From an uncultured Muribaculaceae bacterium (GTDB lineage: Bacteria; Bacteroidota; Bacteroidia; Bacteroidales; Muribaculaceae): a stretch of 64,000 nucleotides of DNA. The stretch spans positions 1-64,000 of the forward strand of contig CALUIB010000002.1 of assembly GCA_944320595.1 (NCBI GenBank). Direction: 5' to 3'. Positions 50,617 to 59,156 of this stretch are shown piece after piece. The first letter of the stretch is position 1. Each line of letters starts with the position of its first letter. The notes below the pieces were generated by a model. That model was not told the DNA's origin, searched no databases, and saw nothing but the letters and a program-made list of their open reading frames with translations. A program made the translations under genes and the position numbers.

Positions 50617-50850
50617 ATAGGCTGCGCCTCGGCAATCCGCAAATTCATGCGAGCATGATTTGCATTTGCGCTCGGCTTGCTCTATATTTCCATAATATAG
50701 GCTGCGCCTTGGCAATCCGCAAATTCATGCGAGCATGATTTGCATTTGCGCTCGGCTTGCTCTATATTTCCATAATATAGGCTGCGCCTTGGCAAACCGC
50801 AAATTCATGCGAGCATGATTTGCATTTGCGCTCGGCTTGCTCTATATTTG
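50617..50850 (+). repeat. three tandem 80-bp repeats carrying promoter sequence
   Basis: Units begin at 50621, 50701 and 50781 (each starting GCTGCGCCT), an exact 80-bp period with only a few differences. Each unit has a near-perfect inverted repeat GCAAATTCATGC / GCATGATTTGC. The first two end in TATATTTC and the last in TATATTTG. The palindrome and the position before a gene resemble a repeat I recall from other Bacteroidales chromosomes. Confidence 0.9.
50819..50850 (+). promoter_or_regulatory. promoter of the glycosyltransferase operon
   Basis: TTTG at 50819-50822, a 20-bp spacer and TATATTTG at 50843-50850, formed by the third repeat unit. The two earlier units have the same layout but end in TATATTTC and are probably weaker. 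Confidence 0.7.
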
Positions 50851-50944
50851 CACAAATGATAATAATTCACGAAAAACTGTCAGCTACGAGACGCCTCGGC
50901 CCAAAAGCCGACTTGACTTTCAAAATAGCCACCTTGCAAACAAT

Positions 50945-51904
50945 ATGGACCCGGACACCACTTCGCAATTGGCGATAATCATACCAGCCTACAAGGCCGA
51001 GTTCCTGCGCGAGACTTTAGACTCGCTCTGCGGACAGACGTGCAAGCAGTTCAATGTTTACATAGGCGACGATTGCAGCCCCGACGACGTGCAGGGAATC
51101 GTGAGCGACTATGCCGACAAGCTGAACATCACCTACCGGCGGTTCGACACCAACCTTGGTGGTAAAGACCTCATCGCACAGTGGGAACGGTGCATCAAAA
51201 TGTCGCAGCACGAGGAATTCTTCTGCCTGTTTTCAGACGACGACGTGATGATGCCGCAAAACGTGGAACTGTTCTACAAAAAGCTTAAATGCAATGACTC
51301 CGCCGCCGCCGACGTGTACCACTTCGACATCGACATAGTGGACCGCGACACCAAGCTGCGCAAGCGGCGCCGCGACTTTCCCGAATACCTCACTGCCGAC
51401 AGGTTCTTCCGCCTCCTTTACTTGGGGGTGATAGACGCGCGGATGCCCGAATTCATCTTCCGCCGCCGCGCTTTTGAGGGAAATGGCGGTTTCGTGCACT
51501 TCGACCTCGCCTTCCGCTCCGACAACGCCACGGTGATGGTCAACGCATCGGCTCGCCCGATGTGCTCGATAAAGGGCAGCCGTGTGCTGTGGCGCGACAG
51601 CGGCAGCAACGTGTCGTCGAAAGGCAACGCCGCACTCAACGAACGCCGCGTGATGGCAAGCATAAAGTTCTTCAACTGGGTGGAGGACTTCTTCAGGCGC
51701 AAAGGCGAAAAATTCCCGTTGCCGCTCGTGCCGCGCATCAAGACCTACGTTCGCGAGCTGCTGCTACTGTGGCCCGGACGGTCGAAAGCCGAATTGCACC
51801 AACTCATGGAGCGTATCGACTTCTTCCGCAACCGCCCCATGATGATGCGGATAGGCAAAATATACATGGAACGGAAAATATTCAAGAAACGATTCAAGAT
51901 ATAA
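50945..51904 (+). CDS. glycosyltransferase family 2
   Basis: A 319-residue GT-A fold enzyme: IIIPAYKAEFLRETLDSLCG opens the nucleotide-sugar site, followed by YIGDDCSPDD and the metal-binding SDDD in FCLFSDDDVMMPQN. The basic C-terminus (MERKIFKKRFKI) could touch the membrane. The start MDPDTTSQLAII is used because an in-frame ATG at 50837 lies upstream of the predicted transcription start. It heads an operon of three transferases and a regulator. Donor and acceptor sugars cannot be read; capsule, exopolysaccharide or glycoprotein glycan are the usual options. Confidence 0.88.
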   Translation: MDPDTTSQLAIIIPAYKAEFLRETLDSLCGQTCKQFNVYIGDDCSPDDVQGIVSDYADKLNITYRRFDTNLGGKDLIAQWERCIKMSQHEEFFCLFSDDDVMMPQNVELFYKKLKCNDSAAADVYHFDIDIVDRDTKLRKRRRDFPEYLTADRFFRLLYLGVIDARMPEFIFRRRAFEGNGGFVHFDLAFRSDNATVMVNASARPMCSIKGSRVLWRDSGSNVSSKGNAALNERRVMASIKFFNWVEDFFRRKGEKFPLPLVPRIKTYVRELLLLWPGRSKAELHQLMERIDFFRNRPMMMRIGKIYMERKIFKKRFKI

Positions 51905-51909
51905 AGGAA

Positions 51910-52887
51910 ATGCAGGCAAAGATAAGCGTTATCATTCCCGTACACAATACCGCCAGGTTCCTTGACCGATGCATGGCATCGGTCCTCGGGCAGACTTTCG
52001 CCGACATCGAGGTGATACTTGCCGAAAACCTTTCCACCGACGGCTCGGCCGAATTGTGCGACCAGTATGCCCTCCGCGACAGCCGTGTGCGCGTGCTGCA
52101 CCTCGACCGCGCCGGGCAGTCGCACGCACGCAACGTGGCTCTAACAGTGGCAACGGCACCTATAATCTGTTTTATTGACAGTGATGACTATGTTGACACT
52201 AATATGCTCGCCACCCTTAATTCCATCATGGTGGAACACAATGCCGACATGGTGTGCAGCAATTTCGCATTTGTAAAAGGTGAAGAAATCACCATTAACG
52301 CCAACGACGATAACGGCTCAATCTCGGTGATGGACAAGGAACAGGCTACGACGGCTTTTCTGGCAAACGCAGATAACTGGGCCTACACTTCGGCCTGCAC
52401 TAAATTATATCAAAAATCGCTGTTCAAGAACCTGAAATTTCCGGAAAACAGGTTCTTTGAAGACCACGCAATCATGCATCAGGCTGCATACATAAGCAAT
52501 AAAGTCGTGTGGCTGCAACGTGCATTTTATTATTACGTCTATAACGAACTAAGTACCACACACACATTGGTTCCGCAAAAGATATATGACTTCTTCTGCG
52601 CCGACTATGACCGTTACCGTTTTATAGAAGAACACCGGCAAATGCTTGCCAATGATTACGCCCGGCTTGTCAACATTTATGCCGTGCGATGCTTCAAGCA
52701 CTTCCGCATATTCATGCGCAACCGCCAGTCTGCCAAGTTCAAAGCATTAAAAACCGACATGATTTCTTCGCTATCGGCAATGACGTGGAATGCTGCATTA
52801 GATTCAAAAATTTGCCGACGACTGAAAATAATCAAATATGCCTATCCGCTGTTTTTCCTAATCCACATTGCATTCCGACAAAAATGA
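51910..52887 (+). CDS. glycosyltransferase family 2
   Basis: A 325-residue GT-A enzyme starting MQAKISVIIPVHNTARFLDR. Motifs are ENLSTDGSAELCDQYA and the metal-binding FIDSDDYVD, then a conserved C-terminal acidic segment FFEDHAIMHQAAY. The C-terminus ends in a hydrophobic, basic stretch (YAYPLFFLIHIAFRQK) that may associate with the membrane. It begins 5 bp after the first transferase, and its stop overlaps the start of the next gene (ATGA). Substrates unknown. A longer in-frame extension lies entirely within the first transferase gene in another frame and was rejected. Confidence 0.9.
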   Translation: MQAKISVIIPVHNTARFLDRCMASVLGQTFADIEVILAENLSTDGSAELCDQYALRDSRVRVLHLDRAGQSHARNVALTVATAPIICFIDSDDYVDTNMLATLNSIMVEHNADMVCSNFAFVKGEEITINANDDNGSISVMDKEQATTAFLANADNWAYTSACTKLYQKSLFKNLKFPENRFFEDHAIMHQAAYISNKVVWLQRAFYYYVYNELSTTHTLVPQKIYDFFCADYDRYRFIEEHRQMLANDYARLVNIYAVRCFKHFRIFMRNRQSAKFKALKTDMISSLSAMTWNAALDSKICRRLKIIKYAYPLFFLIHIAFRQK

Positions 52888-54071
52888 CAAATATCAAAAA
52901 AATAGCATTCCTGCACAATTACTTCCCTGCCGGCGGAGCCGACAAGGTTACCATAAACATTGCAAACTTTGCTCGCAACCATGGTTACGACACAGTGGTG
53001 CTAGCGCATGAAAGCTCTTTCGACTTCGGCATAACTTATCCTGCGCTGATCAAGCTACCTGATGACGGGGATTTAATATCCGACGCAAATATTGAATTTG
53101 TCATTGACTACATCAATGGCAACGGCATCGACATTTTTGTAGTTCCCGGACTCGCAGGGCGGATATTGGGGAAAATACGTCCAAATATATCTTGCAAAGT
53201 GGTTTACGCCCTGCACAGCGCCCCGTTTTGGGAGGCAACGTACCGCCTGTATGAGAAAAAAGTTGCAGCAAGAGGGCATTTGCTCAAAAGGCTGAAGTGG
53301 CATCTCGTCACTTGCCCACGAGAACGGCTGACGCACAAATATCTAAAATCGACATACCGGGATTATCGCAAGGTGTATGCCGACTGCGACGCATACGTGT
53401 TCTTGTGCGATGGCTACAAACGGCAATTCATGCGCACGCTCGGCATCGGCGACGAGGAGGGCAAGCTGCACGTCATCCACAATTCGGAACGCATACCCGA
53501 AAATGTGCGCCTCGACAAGCGCAAGGAGATAATCTTCGTGGGGCGGCTCACATACGAGGACAAGCGTGTTGACCGCTTGCTGCAAATATGGAAAATAGCC
53601 TCTCCCCGGCTGCCCGAATGGAGGCTGCGCATAGTAGGAGCCGGGCCCGAGCAGGAATTACTGGAGGCCATGGCAACCAGGCTGGAGCTTGAACGGATAA
53701 CATTCGAGGGGTTCCACAGCAACGTAAAGCCGTTTTACGACACAGCATCGATACTGTGCCTCACCTCCACTTTCGAGGGGTGGGGGCTGTGCCTCACCGA
53801 GGCTCAGGCCAACGGCGTGGTGCCCGTGGCATTCGGCTGTTCCGACGGCGTTAACGAAGTCATCTCCCCCTCGGGAACTAACGGCATCGCGGTGCCGCCA
53901 TTCGACATTGATGCTTTTGCCAGCGAACTTGTTGCACTGGCGACCAACGAGGAAAAACTACGGCAGATGAGGCTCAACGTGATTGAGAAAAGCAAGACGT
54001 ATTCGCCCGAAACGGCAGGCGAAAAATGGGTGGAATTATTTAACTCGCTATGCAAAAACAAGGAATTATGA
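52884..54071 (+). CDS. glycosyltransferase family 4
   Basis: A 395-residue GT-B enzyme. The N-terminal half starts KKIAFLHNYFPAGGADKV. The C-terminal half holds the donor-binding core: IIFVGRLTYEDKRVDRLLQI, LRIVGAGPEQE, and the EX7E-like FEGWGLCLTEAQANGVVPVA. This is a typical retaining GT4 arrangement. It overlaps the preceding transferase by 4 bp and the AraC gene by 4 bp, so translation of the operon is coupled. Probably one step of a surface-glycan pathway; donor unknown. Confidence 0.9.
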   Translation: MTNIKKIAFLHNYFPAGGADKVTINIANFARNHGYDTVVLAHESSFDFGITYPALIKLPDDGDLISDANIEFVIDYINGNGIDIFVVPGLAGRILGKIRPNISCKVVYALHSAPFWEATYRLYEKKVAARGHLLKRLKWHLVTCPRERLTHKYLKSTYRDYRKVYADCDAYVFLCDGYKRQFMRTLGIGDEEGKLHVIHNSERIPENVRLDKRKEIIFVGRLTYEDKRVDRLLQIWKIASPRLPEWRLRIVGAGPEQELLEAMATRLELERITFEGFHSNVKPFYDTASILCLTSTFEGWGLCLTEAQANGVVPVAFGCSDGVNEVISPSGTNGIAVPPFDIDAFASELVALATNEEKLRQMRLNVIEKSKTYSPETAGEKWVELFNSLCKNKEL

Positions 54072-54985
54072 GCGCAGAACTGAAAGACAGCATAATACGC
54101 ACCGGCAATATCGATGCCGTGGCAAATAAGGACGACCTCGACAACGAGGTGTTCATTTTCGACGACATCAACGGGGTGAAGATAAACGAAAGCCCCGTGA
54201 TGCTCGATATGCCGGTGTTTGCCGTGTGCCTGCACGGCCACGCCACGGTGAAACTCAACCTTGCCGAATACCACGTGCCGGCACACAGCCTTGTGACGTT
54301 CATGCCCGACCACATACTGCATGGCTATAGCTCGTCGCCCGACTTCAAGGGGATATTCGTGGCACTGCGCAAGCAGTTCGCGCAAGAGATGCTCCCCGAC
54401 CTGCACTCGATGCTGCCGATGATAATGAGCTTCAAGTCGATGCCGGTGATAAGCCTCAGCGATGCCGAGACCGAGAGCCTGCACGACTTCCACACGTTCC
54501 TGTGGAAACGCATCAAGCAAGAACGTGGCGAATACCGGCGCAATGTGATACAGGGATTGCTGCAATCGATGCTCTACGAGGTGCTGTCGATATACAAGGA
54601 GCATTACAACTATGTGGCATCGCGCCGCTCGCACAACGAGGACATCTTCTACAACTTCGTCACGCTGGTCGAGCAAAACTTCCGCCAAAGCCGCTCGGTG
54701 AAATTCTACGCCGACCGCATGTTCATCACGCCCAAGCACCTCACCACGGTGGTGAAAGCCGTGAGCGGACGCACGGCAAGCGACTGGATTGACAACTTCG
54801 TAATTCTTGCCGCAAAGGTGATGCTGCAATCATCGTCGCGCACGGTGCAAGAAATTAGCTGCGACCTAAACTTTGCCAACCAGTCGTTCTTCGGCAAATA
54901 CTTCAAGCAGCGCGTGGGGCTGTCGCCAAGTGAGTTCCGCATGGGCGGCCACGAGGCAACCCATGCCACCGTCACAGGCGAGTGA
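54068..54985 (+). CDS. AraC family transcriptional regulator
   Basis: A 305-residue protein. The N-terminal about 190 residues form a cupin-like sensor (VFAVCLHGHATVKLNLAEYH, LVTFMPDHILHGY). The C-terminal about 100 residues have two helix-turn-helix motifs: YADRMFITPKHLTTVVKAVS and ISCDLNFANQSFFGKYFKQR followed by GLSPSEFR, the AraC signature. The ATG at 54068 overlaps the glycosyltransferase stop as ATGA and is preferred to one 18 bp upstream. Being the last gene of the glycan operon, it may control that operon. Its 3' end overlaps the converging terminase gene by 14 bp. Confidence 0.92.
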   Translation: MSAELKDSIIRTGNIDAVANKDDLDNEVFIFDDINGVKINESPVMLDMPVFAVCLHGHATVKLNLAEYHVPAHSLVTFMPDHILHGYSSSPDFKGIFVALRKQFAQEMLPDLHSMLPMIMSFKSMPVISLSDAETESLHDFHTFLWKRIKQERGEYRRNVIQGLLQSMLYEVLSIYKEHYNYVASRRSHNEDIFYNFVTLVEQNFRQSRSVKFYADRMFITPKHLTTVVKAVSGRTASDWIDNFVILAAKVMLQSSSRTVQEISCDLNFANQSFFGKYFKQRVGLSPSEFRMGGHEATHATVTGE

Positions 54986-56867
54986 ATTTCAGTTCCGCCG
55001 AAGTGGAACGGCTGCGCCCGGTGGCGGCGAAAGCCCCGGTGGAAATTACATACAGGGCTATGGCGCGTGTCATCACCAAGTCGTCGTGCCGCCCGGCCAT
55101 CGCCCCGTAACCTCCCTGAGGCTTGCGCTCGAAACACGCCATCTCGTTGACGGCATCGCCCGACCGCTCCACATACAGTCCGTCGCGTACCTGCCTCATC
55201 AATTCGTTCACCACGGCATTCTTGGTCGAGACGTTGGTGTGGAAACCAAGCCGCCCACCAGCACGGCGATACAGGTGGCGGTAGCTGTGCGACAATATCT
55301 CAAGGATATACCCGCCGCTGTCGTCGGAATATTCAGTTTCGAGCGTGTTGCTCTCCACTACAAGCAACGCCGAGCCATACCAAAGCCCTATCTGCGCCGC
55401 CTTCCACGCCAACAGGTCGTGGTAGATATGCCCCCGCCACTGCGCCACCACCTCGGGCATCCCGTCGGGGTTGCAAGCCTCCACCACGGTTATCACCGAA
55501 AAATCGGCCTTGTCGCCAAGTCCACCCACATCAACCACCGCCACATAATGTCCTGCACTCACAAGCGCGCCGCACGGCTCGCACCACACTTCAAGCAGCC
55601 CATTGGCCGACGGCACAGGGTGCAAGCCTTGCAGCGATGCCGGCCCCGACACCGCGCGGCCCACAATCTCGCCGCGCCACAAGGGCTGCCGGCACGTGCG
55701 GCGCAGATGGTCGAGGTGCGACGCATCGAATATCGACAGCGAGGTAGATGCAAACGCCTCTATGTCGTTGCCTGGATACTCGGCCTGCATCAAGGCGTGC
55801 GACGAATATTCCTTGCGCTTGCGATGATACCAGCATATCATTTCAAGCGTAAGCCCACAGTGCGTCCACAGGCGGCGTTCATAATCGTCTAAGCTCGTCC
55901 ACAACTCCCACACGTCGCCCACCGGGCAGCGGTAAATCTCTATCTCATGCCATGGGACGAACACGGCGGCCTTGTCGCTCTGCCCGGCCCTGGCCCTCAG
56001 CCACTCGCCGTGGAAATAGTTCCCCGTGCCGTTGGCCGTGCTTTCCATCACCACCACCGTGTCGGCCTCCAGTGCCACCGAGCCACACACCGACCGCACA
56101 AGACTGTCGGGCGAGTGCCGGTCGGAAGTGCGCCAAAATGCCACCTCGGTGAGGTGCGCCATGGCAATGTCGTAGCCGCGTATCGCCTCCTGGCTCTCGG
56201 CCGACCCCACTGCCACAAGGCAGCTGCGGCCTGCAATCACGCTCACATTGCGGCTGCGCTCGTAGGCCGCAAATCGCGGCTCGCAATCCTCGTTCCACAA
56301 GTGGCGCGGATATAAGGCAAGCAGCCGTGAATACATCCCCTTTATTACCGATGCCGTGTCCTTCAAGTGTCCGCATATAAGGCTGTTCCAGTTGCGCCGC
56401 AGCACTATCTGCATCCACGCCATGTACATCTGCACCAGCGTCGAGCCGCCCCATTGCCGCGCCTTGAGCATTATCAGGCGTATGGGGCGGCCTCCTTGCC
56501 GCATATCTTCGAGCATGGCAGCCACACGGCGTTGCGGGGCATTGAGCACAAGCGGTACAATGCGTGCCGTCACCTTGTCCTTCACCTTGACGCAGGTGGC
56601 GCACCAATACTCGAAGTCGTGCCTTATGCGGCAACGGTCGTGGTCGTGGCGGCTCATCACCGGCGCAAACTCCGGGTCGCGAACCATCGCCACCGGCACC
56701 GACACCTCCCCTATCCCCTCCACGCGGCATGACACACGCTCGCCCATGCACCCACGCCCCGTGACCGGGTCGTAAGGCACATTCAAGCGGCTGTTGCGCA
56801 CGGCATTCTCGGCAACAAGTTTTTCCCGAGTCCATTCTTCACAGGCATTAGCGGCGTCGTCTTTCAT
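54972..56867 (-). CDS. phage terminase large subunit (orphan)
   Basis: A 631-residue protein with the two TerL domains. ATPase: a Walker A variant KARQWGGST (135-143) and a hydrophobic strand ending in Glu241 (IAMAHLTEVAFW), then a coupling-like MESTANGTGNYF. Nuclease (RNase H fold): Asp in VAVVDVGGLGDKADF, Glu in LLVVESNTLETEY, and the late Asp pair in AGRHDDLVMTRAIA. Known TerL proteins pump and cut phage DNA during packaging. No portal, capsid, small terminase, integrase or tail gene lies within this window, and GC content is similar to the host genes. It could be a remnant, a domesticated gene, or part of a gene-transfer-like element. Confidence 0.82.
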   Translation of the reverse strand: MKDDAANACEEWTREKLVAENAVRNSRLNVPYDPVTGRGCMGERVSCRVEGIGEVSVPVAMVRDPEFAPVMSRHDHDRCRIRHDFEYWCATCVKVKDKVTARIVPLVLNAPQRRVAAMLEDMRQGGRPIRLIMLKARQWGGSTLVQMYMAWMQIVLRRNWNSLICGHLKDTASVIKGMYSRLLALYPRHLWNEDCEPRFAAYERSRNVSVIAGRSCLVAVGSAESQEAIRGYDIAMAHLTEVAFWRTSDRHSPDSLVRSVCGSVALEADTVVVMESTANGTGNYFHGEWLRARAGQSDKAAVFVPWHEIEIYRCPVGDVWELWTSLDDYERRLWTHCGLTLEMICWYHRKRKEYSSHALMQAEYPGNDIEAFASTSLSIFDASHLDHLRRTCRQPLWRGEIVGRAVSGPASLQGLHPVPSANGLLEVWCEPCGALVSAGHYVAVVDVGGLGDKADFSVITVVEACNPDGMPEVVAQWRGHIYHDLLAWKAAQIGLWYGSALLVVESNTLETEYSDDSGGYILEILSHSYRHLYRRAGGRLGFHTNVSTKNAVVNELMRQVRDGLYVERSGDAVNEMACFERKPQGGYGAMAGRHDDLVMTRAIALYVISTGAFAATGRSRSTSAELKFTRL

Positions 56868-56952
56868 GGCAATAGTTTTATTGCCGCAAAATTACCACCT
56901 CCCCACACCCACCGCCACAACCTAAAACCTCAAATTAATACTAAAAACTCCC

Positions 56953-56994
56953 CTCCCGTAGAGACAGCGGCATAGTATGCCGTCTCTACGGGAG
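56953..56994. repeat. long palindrome, possible bidirectional terminator
   Basis: CTCCCGTAGAGAC and GTCTCTACGGGAG flank GGCATA-G-TATGCC, giving a near-perfect 19-bp stem between sdaA and the terminase gene. It has A-rich sequence on the left but no long T-run. It looks like an interspersed palindromic repeat. Confidence 0.7.
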
Positions 56995-57027
56995 AGTTGA
57001 AATGCAATTCTGGCCATACTGCCCTAC

Positions 57028-58242
57028 TTACTGCTGGGGGTGGTAGTCCTTGGCCAAGCCGCCTTCGCCGGTTTCCTTGTATAGCGACGGGAGGTCGTTG
57101 CCGGTCTCCTTCATCACTTCCACCACGCGGTCGAACGACACACGGTGCTGCCCATCGGTGAACGACGAATACAGGTTGGCATCAAGCGCACGCGCCGCGG
57201 CGTATGCGTTTCGCTCGATGCACGGTATCTGCACCAGTCCGCACACAGGGTCGCAAGTCATCCCCAAGTGGTGTTCAAGCCCCATCTCGGCGGCATACTC
57301 TATCTGCGCCGGGCTGCCGCCGAAAAGCTGGTTGGCCGCCGCCGATGCCATAGAACAGGCAGTGCCCACCTCGGCCTGGCAACCGGCCTCGGCACCCGAA
57401 ATCGACGCGTTGTGCTTAACTATGTTGCCCACAAGCCCGGCCGTGGCCAAGGCTCGAAGTATGCGCATATCGCTAAACTCGCGGCTGCGCTGCAAGTGGT
57501 AAAGCACCGCAGGCACCACGCCGCACGAGCCGCACGTGGGGGCGGTGACTATCACACCGCCGGCGGCATTCTCCTCGCTCACGGCAAGCGCGTAGGCAAA
57601 CACCAGCCCGCGCGACTGCAACGAGGCCCGGTATCCGCTCGCCTTGATGTAATAGGTCGATGCCTTGCGCCGCAGGTTGAGCGGTCCCGGCAGCACCCCC
57701 TCGGCATCAAGCCCGCGCACCACCGATTCCTGCATAGTCCGCCACACCTCGCGCAAGTAATCCCATATATCGCTCTCCTCGCGCTCCTGCACATATTCCC
57801 AGTAGCTGCGGCCTGTGCGCTCGCACCATGCAAGGATTTCGGTAAGGCTGTTCATCTCATACACCTCGGGCGTGTTCACCGTCGAACCGCCGTCGCCCTC
57901 CTCGGCAAGCGCGCCGCCACCTATGCTGAACACCGTCCACGGGTCTTGCTCGTTGCCCTCGTGGTCGAGAGCCACGAATTTCATCCCGTTGGGGTGGAAA
58001 GGCAGGAACACCTTGGGCTGCCATATTATCTCCACCGGGGCCACCGGCCACAGCACGTCGCTGATGGCCACATTGGTCATGTGACCCTTCCCCGTGGCGG
58101 CGAGGCTGCCGTAAAGCGTCACACGGAACCCGTCGGCGCGCGGATGCCGCTTGAGGTAAATCTCGGCGGCCTTGCGCGGCCCCATAGTGTGGCTGCTCGA
58201 CGGCCCCGTTCCTATCCTATACAATTCCTTTATCGATTTCAT
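57028..58242 (-). CDS. sdaA: L-serine ammonia-lyase, iron-sulfur type
   Basis: A 404-residue enzyme that turns L-serine into pyruvate and ammonia in the cytoplasm. The beta subunit-like N-terminus contains the GPSSSHTMGPRKAAE motif. The alpha-like catalytic part has TAPTCGSCGVVPA, NASISGAEAGCQAEVG and GMTCDPVCGLVQIPC, whose cysteines include those expected to hold the [4Fe-4S] cluster. The single-chain length is normal. A TAACTTTG box on the minus strand at 58298-58291 with GTTG 20 bp upstream is a probable promoter (leader about 45 nt). Confidence 0.95.
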   Translation of the reverse strand: MKSIKELYRIGTGPSSSHTMGPRKAAEIYLKRHPRADGFRVTLYGSLAATGKGHMTNVAISDVLWPVAPVEIIWQPKVFLPFHPNGMKFVALDHEGNEQDPWTVFSIGGGALAEEGDGGSTVNTPEVYEMNSLTEILAWCERTGRSYWEYVQEREESDIWDYLREVWRTMQESVVRGLDAEGVLPGPLNLRRKASTYYIKASGYRASLQSRGLVFAYALAVSEENAAGGVIVTAPTCGSCGVVPAVLYHLQRSREFSDMRILRALATAGLVGNIVKHNASISGAEAGCQAEVGTACSMASAAANQLFGGSPAQIEYAAEMGLEHHLGMTCDPVCGLVQIPCIERNAYAAARALDANLYSSFTDGQHRVSFDRVVEVMKETGNDLPSLYKETGEGGLAKDYHPQQ

Positions 58243-58290
58243 GATGGCTATGGTAATGGTAATTTAACGTCTTGCTCATTATAAGTACTG

Positions 58291-58298
58291 CAAAGTTA
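58291..58298 (-). promoter_or_regulatory. -7 promoter element of sdaA
   Basis: TAACTTTG on the minus strand, preceded by GTTG with a 20-bp spacer. Confidence 0.5.
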
Positions 58299-58344
58299 AA
58301 AAACAGCCCCGACAAATTCAACACAGTTTCTAACACCCGGCAAA

Positions 58345-58384
58345 CAAAAAAGGATTGGCCCGGTTAAACTGACCGAGCCAATCC
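58345..58384 (-). terminator. intrinsic terminator of argS-Bax inhibitor
   Basis: GGATTGGC and GCCAATCC pair, with an inner CGGT/ACCG stem; on the minus strand it is followed by TTTTTTG. It lies about 40 bp after the Bax-inhibitor gene. Confidence 0.85.
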
Positions 58385-58385
58385 C

Positions 58386-58419
58386 TAATTCCTCATTTCT
58401 AATTCCTAATTCCTAATTA
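58386..58419. repeat. TAATTCC short direct repeats
   Basis: Four copies of (C)TAATTCC or close variants in a row, between the Bax-inhibitor gene and its terminator. Similar runs occur between Bacteroidota genes; function unknown. Confidence 0.6.
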
Positions 58420-58423
58420 ACCA

Positions 58424-59134
58424 TCACTCCCTGTTGCCGAAGAAACGGAGCAAGTATAGGAACAGGTTGATGAAGTCCAAGTAGAGCGACAATGCGCCTA
58501 TGGTAGCGAGCTTGCCTGCCTGCGAGCCGTCGGTGAGGGCGGCCATCTGCTTAATCTTCTGCGTGTCCCATGCCGTGAGGCCGATGAAGATTACCACACC
58601 GGCAAAGCTGATTATCCACTCCATGGTGCTGCTCTTTAGGAAGATATTCACCACAGTGCAGATGATGAGGCCTATCAAGGCCATGACAAGGAAGTTGCCC
58701 ACGCGCGACAGGTCGCTTTTGGTCACATACCCGTAAACGGTCATAGTGCCAAACACGGCGGCGGTGATTGCAAACGTCGAGGCCACCGAGGCGGCGGTGT
58801 ATTGCAGCAGTATCACCGACAGCACCACGCCGTTGAGAATCGAGTAGCCATAGAACAGCAGCGTGGCTGCCACGGTGCTAAGCTTGTTAAGCGCCCCGGC
58901 AAGCACCATCACAAGCACCACCTCGGCAATGAGAAGGCCGAAGTAGAGCCACGGGTGCGATGCCAGCGCATAAAGCACCGAAGGTACGTTGACGCACACG
59001 TATGATGCCAATGCCGTCACTATCATGGCAAAGAACATCTTCAGGTAAACGCGCTTCATCACACGCGACACGTATGCATCAATGTCGCTCACTTGCGCGG
59101 TGAAGGGCGGTGGAGTAGGTTGGTAATTGTCCAT
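58424..59134 (-). CDS. Bax inhibitor-1/YccA family membrane protein
   Basis: A 236-residue protein starting MDNYQPTPPPF, with about seven hydrophobic helices (MFFAMIVTALASYVCV, YFGLLIAEVVLVMVLAGAL, ATLLFYGYSILNGVVLSVIL, TFAITAAVFGTMTVYGYVT, FLVMALIGLIICTVVNIFL, WIISFAGVVIFIGLTAWDTQ, LYLDFINLFLYLLRFFG). The TAWDTQKIK and DFINLFLYLLR motifs are typical of the BI-1/YccA (TMBIM) family, proposed calcium-leak channels and modulators of FtsH. It starts 22 bp after argS, so the two are probably co-transcribed. A 17-codon upstream extension overlaps argS and was rejected. Confidence 0.9.
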   Translation of the reverse strand: MDNYQPTPPPFTAQVSDIDAYVSRVMKRVYLKMFFAMIVTALASYVCVNVPSVLYALASHPWLYFGLLIAEVVLVMVLAGALNKLSTVAATLLFYGYSILNGVVLSVILLQYTAASVASTFAITAAVFGTMTVYGYVTKSDLSRVGNFLVMALIGLIICTVVNIFLKSSTMEWIISFAGVVIFIGLTAWDTQKIKQMAALTDGSQAGKLATIGALSLYLDFINLFLYLLRFFGNRE

Positions 59135-59156
59135 AATTATAATAAAAAATTGGTGA

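Noticed and set aside
50617-50850. CRISPR array
   Set aside because: The three units are identical end to end with no variable spacers, and there are no cas genes; it is a tandem promoter repeat.
56953-56994. Phage attachment site or transposon end next to the terminase gene
   Set aside because: A single palindrome without a second copy at the other side of the gene and without any integrase; better read as a palindromic repeat or terminator.
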